Shown one piece after another: positions 6,643 through 9,881 of a stretch of DNA of 9,881 nucleotides. Position numbers and translations under genes: made by a program. Within the stretch, counting starts at the first letter, position 1. The number at the start of each line of letters is the position of its first letter. The notes beneath the pieces are model-generated. The model had not been told where the DNA came from, ran no database searches, and worked only from the letters and a program-made list of their open reading frames with translations. Source of the stretch: Lachnospiraceae bacterium (GTDB taxonomy: Bacteria > Bacillota > Clostridia > Lachnospirales > Lachnospiraceae); NCBI GenBank assembly GCA_015057205.1, contig SVEW01000087.1, positions 1 to 9,881 on the forward strand, given 5' to 3'.

Positions 6643-6749
6643 ATTCTCACAGCTTTCTCATACACAGCAGTGTACTCTCCGTTGAAAAGTCCTATCCCGA
6701 CCACCACACATGCCACCACTAATAAAACATCCCGCAACTTATTTTTCAA
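6615..6749 (-). CDS. CD1871A-family CXXC motif microprotein
   Basis: A 44-residue gene easily missed because it starts with TTG. Read on the minus strand it begins MKNKLRDVLL, has one hydrophobic membrane segment (about 8-21, through VVVGIGLF), then a short NGE turn, and ends with RICLECIGIG, a CLEC redox motif next to the C-terminus. This matches the clostridial CD1871A-type CXXC family in size and layout, from memory. GGAGG lies 9 nt before the TTG, inside the last codons of the tlpA-like gene. The gene overlaps that gene by 11 nt and the polyferredoxin gene by 28 nt, so all three should be translationally coupled. The inferred role is a small membrane thiol relay between the polyferredoxin and the thioredoxin lipoprotein. 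Confidence 0.82.
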   Translation of the reverse strand: MKNKLRDVLLVVACVVVGIGLFNGEYTAVYEKAVRICLECIGIG

Positions 6750-7335
6750 AGGAAATTTCCTCCTTATCCATTTGCTTCAAAGCATTGTTCACATAAGAAA
6801 GATAAGCTTTCTCGGTGTCCTCCTGAACGCCCACCATTTCATCGCCAATGAGATTTCCCTCACTATCCACCAAAACTGTAGTCGGTGTATACTGAATACG
6901 GTCGCACACAATCAGAAAATCCCCTTCTCCACTCACAATGGTTCTGCCGCGAAATCCGGCTTCCTTCAAAATTGCTTTTGCCTCCTTTGGCGCTTCATCA
7001 CCATCCAGACAGACAGTGACAAACTGCACGTTTTCGGGTAGCTTTGCAGCAAAATCTGCCAATTCCGGCATTTCTTCCACACAGGGACCACACCAAGTCG
7101 ACCAAAAGTTCAAAATAGTAAGGTCGTACGCTTTTAAATCCTTAAGTTCGAACTTCTTCCCATCAAGGGTTTTACATGCAAAGTCTTTCAAATTTCCAAA
7201 TTTCTTCGCTGTACCCTCAAGGTTCGTCCTTTCTTTTACACTTTTTCCTTTCTCTGCCTTCTTTATACTGCAGGCCGAAAAAAGCAGCGCGCTCAACAAG
7301 ACCAGCATCAGTCCCCACAATCTGTTCTTATTCAT
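6739..7335 (-). CDS. TlpA/ResA-like thioredoxin-fold lipoprotein
   Basis: 198 residues from ATG 7335. A signal peptide (MNKNRLWG, then a hydrophobic core) ends in the lipobox-like FSAC, so C22 is probably lipidated and the protein is anchored outside the membrane. After a Lys/Glu-rich linker comes the thioredoxin fold: NFWSTWCGPC with active-site WCGPC (81-85), VCLDGDE, and the cis-proline loop YTPTT (P151). It probably reduces or exchanges disulfides in exported proteins or cytochrome-like partners; the substrate is unknown. The 12-nt longer reading from TTG 7347 is less likely, since ATG 7335 gives a normal signal peptide. The start overlaps the end of the preceding small gene by 8 nt, implying coupling. 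It is followed directly by the CXXC microprotein and polyferredoxin. Confidence 0.92.
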   Translation of the reverse strand: MNKNRLWGLMLVLLSALLFSACSIKKAEKGKSVKERTNLEGTAKKFGNLKDFACKTLDGKKFELKDLKAYDLTILNFWSTWCGPCVEEMPELADFAAKLPENVQFVTVCLDGDEAPKEAKAILKEAGFRGRTIVSGEGDFLIVCDRIQYTPTTVLVDSEGNLIGDEMVGVQEDTEKAYLSYVNNALKQMDKEEISFEK

Positions 7336-7558
7336 CAAACTCAACAATTACAAAAAATCCTTTCTCCGTCTCCTCAATACTTACTACTGTTCCTTTTTTT
7401 GACTTTATACGTTCACTTGCAACAAAATTAGCCGACATAGCATATGCCCTTCCCAAGGTGTAATAATACGATGTCGGCAATTTGCCTTCGGTAATGTCTA
7501 ACACGTCGCCCGGCTTGCACAAGCCGGGGCGCTCCATCTTAAACTCTTCCCGTCTCAA
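7328..7558 (-). CDS. Small conserved-looking protein of unknown function
   Basis: I do not recognise this family. From TTG 7558 it has 76 residues; from ATG 7537 it has 69. The TTG has GGAGG 8 nt upstream, within the HutD gene. The ATG sits 1 nt after the HutD-gene stop, with only a loose purine-rich GGGAAGAG before it. The start is undecided. The protein contains RPGLCKPGD, then TSYYYTLGRAYAMSANF and a C-terminal part (KKGTVVSIEETEKGFFVIV) that looks like small beta strands, and ends acidic. It has one cysteine, no membrane segment and no signal. It overlaps the HutD gene by 20 nt (TTG start) and the TlpA-like gene by 8 nt, so it is clearly a member of the operon. A strong inverted repeat lies in its first codons. 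Confidence 0.75.
   Translation of the reverse strand: MRREEFKMERPGLCKPGDVLDITEGKLPTSYYYTLGRAYAMSANFVASERIKSKKGTVVSIEETEKGFFVIVEFDE
7509..7528. repeat. Perfect inverted repeat in the first codons of the small unknown gene
   Basis: CCCGGCTTG and CAAGCCGGG form 9 perfect pairs around a 2-nt centre (a fold would open the centre to 4 nt). It is GC-rich for this region. No T-run follows on either strand, so it is not a terminator. In the mRNA it would lie just after the translation start and encodes PGLCKPG. Confidence 0.6.
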
Positions 7559-8135
7559 TTACATTTCCTCCATTCCGCCGAAATTCCATTATCAGAATCC
7601 TGCTGTCTTCCGGCTTCCATGTACAGGTCAAATGCACATCCTTCGCATGACAGCTATCACCTTTTTTCAATTTCAAAAAGCAATCATCGTCATAATATAG
7701 AACGCCATCTGAGTCCGACGCAAACAAAATATATTCGCAGTCCTTTTCCAATACAAATGGACACTCTGCGTCTTGGTGGTACATGTTTCCGGTAGCCCCG
7801 CCAGCCAACATTAAATTCATATCCGGTGCTTTGCCCACGCAATGTACCTTCTTTCCTCCATCAAAGCTAATTACTCGAAAACGGTCAATCGTTTCAACTT
7901 CTTTATCTCCTTCAAAGGTCAGTCGTATATCATCAGAAAGAACTGTTAGCTCACGATGAACCCCCGGTAAAATTGTAAAATCCGACTCTTCCTGTTCCAC
8001 TGTGGCCGTACTCACGCGCACCAAAAAATCGCGTTTTCCATAATCCGCTCCTTCCGGTGCAATAAAAATTTCACGGGTGGTCCCACCACTCCATTTAGTC
8101 TCTTTATACTGCTTCGCCTTGATTACTTCAAGCAT
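7539..8135 (-). CDS. HutD-family cupin protein
   Basis: 198 residues, the usual HutD length. Signatures: WSGGTTREI (15-23), VRVSTATVEQEESDF (39-53) and LPGVHRELTVL (56-66), then a second cupin-like half with APDMNLM. HutD proteins are bicupins; in pseudomonads HutD lies in the histidine-utilisation operon and has been proposed to limit its expression, with no proven enzymatic reaction. No hut genes are in this window, so a histidine role here is unsupported, and the family name should be read as a fold assignment. Start ATG 8135 has AGGGAG (complement of 8143-8148) 7 nt upstream. It follows the M42 peptidase gene by 15 nt and runs into the next small gene. Confidence 0.88.
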   Translation of the reverse strand: MLEVIKAKQYKETKWSGGTTREIFIAPEGADYGKRDFLVRVSTATVEQEESDFTILPGVHRELTVLSDDIRLTFEGDKEVETIDRFRVISFDGGKKVHCVGKAPDMNLMLAGGATGNMYHQDAECPFVLEKDCEYILFASDSDGVLYYDDDCFLKLKKGDSCHAKDVHLTCTWKPEDSRILIMEFRRNGGNVIETGRV

Positions 8136-8150
8136 AATTCCGCTCCCTTT

Positions 8151-9188
8151 TTAGAAATATTTCAAGTTCATATCTGCACTGCAATCACACAAAAATTGTG
8201 CCAAAAGATCAATACATGCCTCCACGTCCTGAAGACTCACCACTTCTCCCGGACAATGCATATACCGAAGCGGAATTGACAAAAGGGCAAACGGAACACC
8301 CACTCCACTCTTATGCATTACATCGCCATCCGTACCGGTTCTGCCGTTTGCAGCTTCCCACTGAACCTCGATATTCTGCTTCTTTGCAGCCTCTGCCAGC
8401 TTTTTATTTACAATTTTATGAATAGATGGGTTATTGCAAATAACCGGACCCTTTCCAAGCTGAACGTCGCCGGTTGCGGCAATATCTACACCCGGATAAT
8501 CACTGGTATAAGTCACATCAACAGCAATTGCTATGTTCGGCTTCACTCTGGATGCTGTAAAATAGGCTCCATTCATGGTGGTCTCTTCTCCGGTAGTACT
8601 TGCCGCATACGCACCAATAGAGCATCCCATTTCCTTTGCTTTGGCAACAGCCTGCATCACAATAAACGCACCCACACGATCGTCTAGTGCGCGTCCTGCA
8701 ATTCTATCATTTAACAGCTCACGATAATCCGTATCAAACGTCAGCGTATCGCCTAACTGCACGTGCTTCAATGCATCCTCTTTACTGGTTGCTCCAATGT
8801 CCACCGTCAAATCACTTGCGGATAAATCCTTATTCTTGGCAATAGCAGCTGTGCGTACAACGGTTCCGTAAAGAACACCCTCTCGTGTATAAACGCGAAC
8901 CTTATGCCCCGGATAACAACTTACCGGAATGCCACCAATCTTGGTAACCTTTAACATACCCTCGCCGGTCACTGCAGTCACCATTAATCCAATCTCATCT
9001 GCATGCCCGGTCAGCAAAACTTTAAACTCTGCATCCGGATTCACTGCCGCATATACATTGGCCATCTCATCCGTTGTCACACGATCCACTTTGCCCTGCA
9101 TGTAATCATAAATCTTGTGCTCCAACTCCTGCTCATTTCCAGATACAGAAGATGTTGATAACATCTCATACAAAAATTTCTTGTCCAT
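8151..9188 (-). CDS. M42 family metallopeptidase (glutamyl aminopeptidase / FrvX-YsdC type)
   Basis: 345 residues. M42 enzymes are cytosolic dinuclear-metal aminopeptidases, often assembled as dodecamers, which remove N-terminal residues from peptides. Metal and catalytic residues are all present: H62 and D64 in TGHADEIG, D169 in ALDDRVGA (bridging Asp), E201 (catalytic) and E202 in TGEET, D224 in AVDVTYTSD and H311 in RYMHCPGE. No signal peptide is present. Start ATG 9188 has GGAGG (complement of 9194-9198) 5 nt upstream; an in-frame TTG at 9200 would include the ribosome binding site and is rejected. Substrate preference cannot be read from the sequence. It is second in the visible operon, 26 nt after the receiver-domain gene and 15 nt before the HutD gene. 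Confidence 0.94.
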   Translation of the reverse strand: MDKKFLYEMLSTSSVSGNEQELEHKIYDYMQGKVDRVTTDEMANVYAAVNPDAEFKVLLTGHADEIGLMVTAVTGEGMLKVTKIGGIPVSCYPGHKVRVYTREGVLYGTVVRTAAIAKNKDLSASDLTVDIGATSKEDALKHVQLGDTLTFDTDYRELLNDRIAGRALDDRVGAFIVMQAVAKAKEMGCSIGAYAASTTGEETTMNGAYFTASRVKPNIAIAVDVTYTSDYPGVDIAATGDVQLGKGPVICNNPSIHKIVNKKLAEAAKKQNIEVQWEAANGRTGTDGDVMHKSGVGVPFALLSIPLRYMHCPGEVVSLQDVEACIDLLAQFLCDCSADMNLKYF

Positions 9189-9214
9189 AGTTTCCTCCAA
9201 TACTCTCGCTTTAT

Positions 9215-9881
9215 TTAATCATCGTCAAGCAAATCCGATGCACTACTCAAATGTTGTCTTACGCGCAATCGCAAGGACATTGCATTAATCGGTTTTGCCA
9301 AATAGCCCTGCGCCCCAGATGCAAAGCACGTCATAACCGTAGCTCGATCCTTGTTCCCGGTTAACATAACCACCGGACAATTATTAAACCGCTCATCCAT
9401 ACGCAACTTGCGTAGCAAATAAATACCATTATGTTCCGGCATCTCAAAATCCAACAAAATCAGATTCGGTACATGTGTCTCGCAATAGGCCTCCGCCTGT
9501 TCCGCACTGTTTACGGCCACAATCTTGGCTTCCCCTTTCAGAATTGCTTGTACATTCTTTAATGTCGTCACATCGTCATCCACTACCAGCACAACATTCA
9601 CACGCGGCTTTGGCTTATTTGCTTCCAAAATCTGGTGAATTCGGCTACGCAACTCCTCACGGTTAACCGGTTTTACAAGGTATCCCACTGCCTTCTTCTC
9701 AACGCTGGCAACCACTGTGTCACGATCAGAGTCTCCGGTAAGAATCATGACCGGAAGCTTCTTCATTCCCGGCTTCTCACGAATCTTGTCCAACACATCC
9801 AATCCGCTCATCCCCGGCATATTGATATCAAGCAACATAACATCCGGTTTAAAGGAATTCAAAAACTTCAATGCCTGTTCG
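9215..9881 (-). CDS. Tandem receiver-domain response regulator (5' end cut by window)
   Basis: The reading frame is open to the right edge, so the true start lies outside; 221 complete residues are visible. The first receiver domain is entered just before its phospho-acceptor Asp in VMLLDINMPGMSG and continues through MILTGDSD and YLVKPV. After a short linker (LEANKPKPRVN) a complete second receiver domain follows: acidic pocket VVDDD, phospho-acceptor in LILLDFEMPEHNG, switch threonine in VVMLTGNKD and lysine in YLAKPI. Both domains keep the residues needed for phosphorylation. After the second domain the protein ends in an acidic tail (SASDLLDDD) with no DNA-binding or enzymatic output domain, so any output or kinase domain must be N-terminal. 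It is probably part of a phosphorelay. It is first in the visible operon. Confidence 0.9.
   Translation of the reverse strand, partial: EQALKFLNSFKPDVMLLDINMPGMSGLDVLDKIREKPGMKKLPVMILTGDSDRDTVVASVEKKAVGYLVKPVNREELRSRIHQILEANKPKPRVNVVLVVDDDVTTLKNVQAILKGEAKIVAVNSAEQAEAYCETHVPNLILLDFEMPEHNGIYLLRKLRMDERFNNCPVVMLTGNKDRATVMTCFASGAQGYLAKPINAMSLRLRVRQHLSSASDLLDDD

Noticed and set aside
9189..9200. Longer M42 peptidase start at TTG 9200
   Set aside because: The GGAGG ribosome binding site would lie inside the coding sequence; ATG 9188 has ideal spacing.

Overview
The window looks like chromosomal DNA from a Gram-positive anaerobe of the class Clostridia, most likely family Lachnospiraceae. The basis is strong AGGAGG-type ribosome binding sites, moderate GC by eye, housekeeping proteins of Firmicutes type (FtsH, PyrG, DegV), and a thiol-redox gene trio (TlpA, CD1871A-type CXXC microprotein, polyferredoxin) typical of clostridia. 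The family assignment is inference. I see no phage, insertion sequence, CRISPR array, rRNA or tRNA.

Left part (1-3549): ftsH, a membrane AAA+ metalloprotease running off the left edge on the minus strand, is divergent from pyrG (CTP synthase) on the plus strand. The 192-bp gap holds a near-consensus ftsH promoter and a weaker pyrG promoter.

Middle (3550-5794): pyrG converges on a degV/fakB-like fatty-acid-binding gene. The 232-bp gap between them holds two long hairpins followed by T-runs, one at the 3' end of each gene. The outer stems are unrelated in sequence. Both hairpins enclose the same module in the same sense relative to the upstream gene: a CTGCTCG block, a 5-bp hairpin that differs by compensatory changes, and a 15-nt block AAATCGCAGTGCGCA. 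This is the most interesting signal in the window. degV is divergent from a WYL-domain transcription regulator; a 19-bp palindrome overlaps the degV promoter and is a candidate operator.

Right part (5791-9881): seven minus-strand genes, closely spaced or overlapping, read as one operon entering from beyond the right edge. In transcription order they are a tandem receiver-domain protein (5' end cut by the window), an M42 aminopeptidase, a HutD-family cupin protein, an unrecognised 69-76 aa protein, a TlpA-like lipoprotein thioredoxin, a 44-aa membrane CXXC microprotein (TTG start, overlapping both neighbours), and a polytopic 4Fe-4S polyferredoxin. The last three probably form an electron path moving reducing power from cytoplasmic iron-sulfur clusters across the membrane to an extracytoplasmic thioredoxin. 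The operon ends at a hairpin that lies across the stop codons of both the polyferredoxin gene and the convergent WYL gene.
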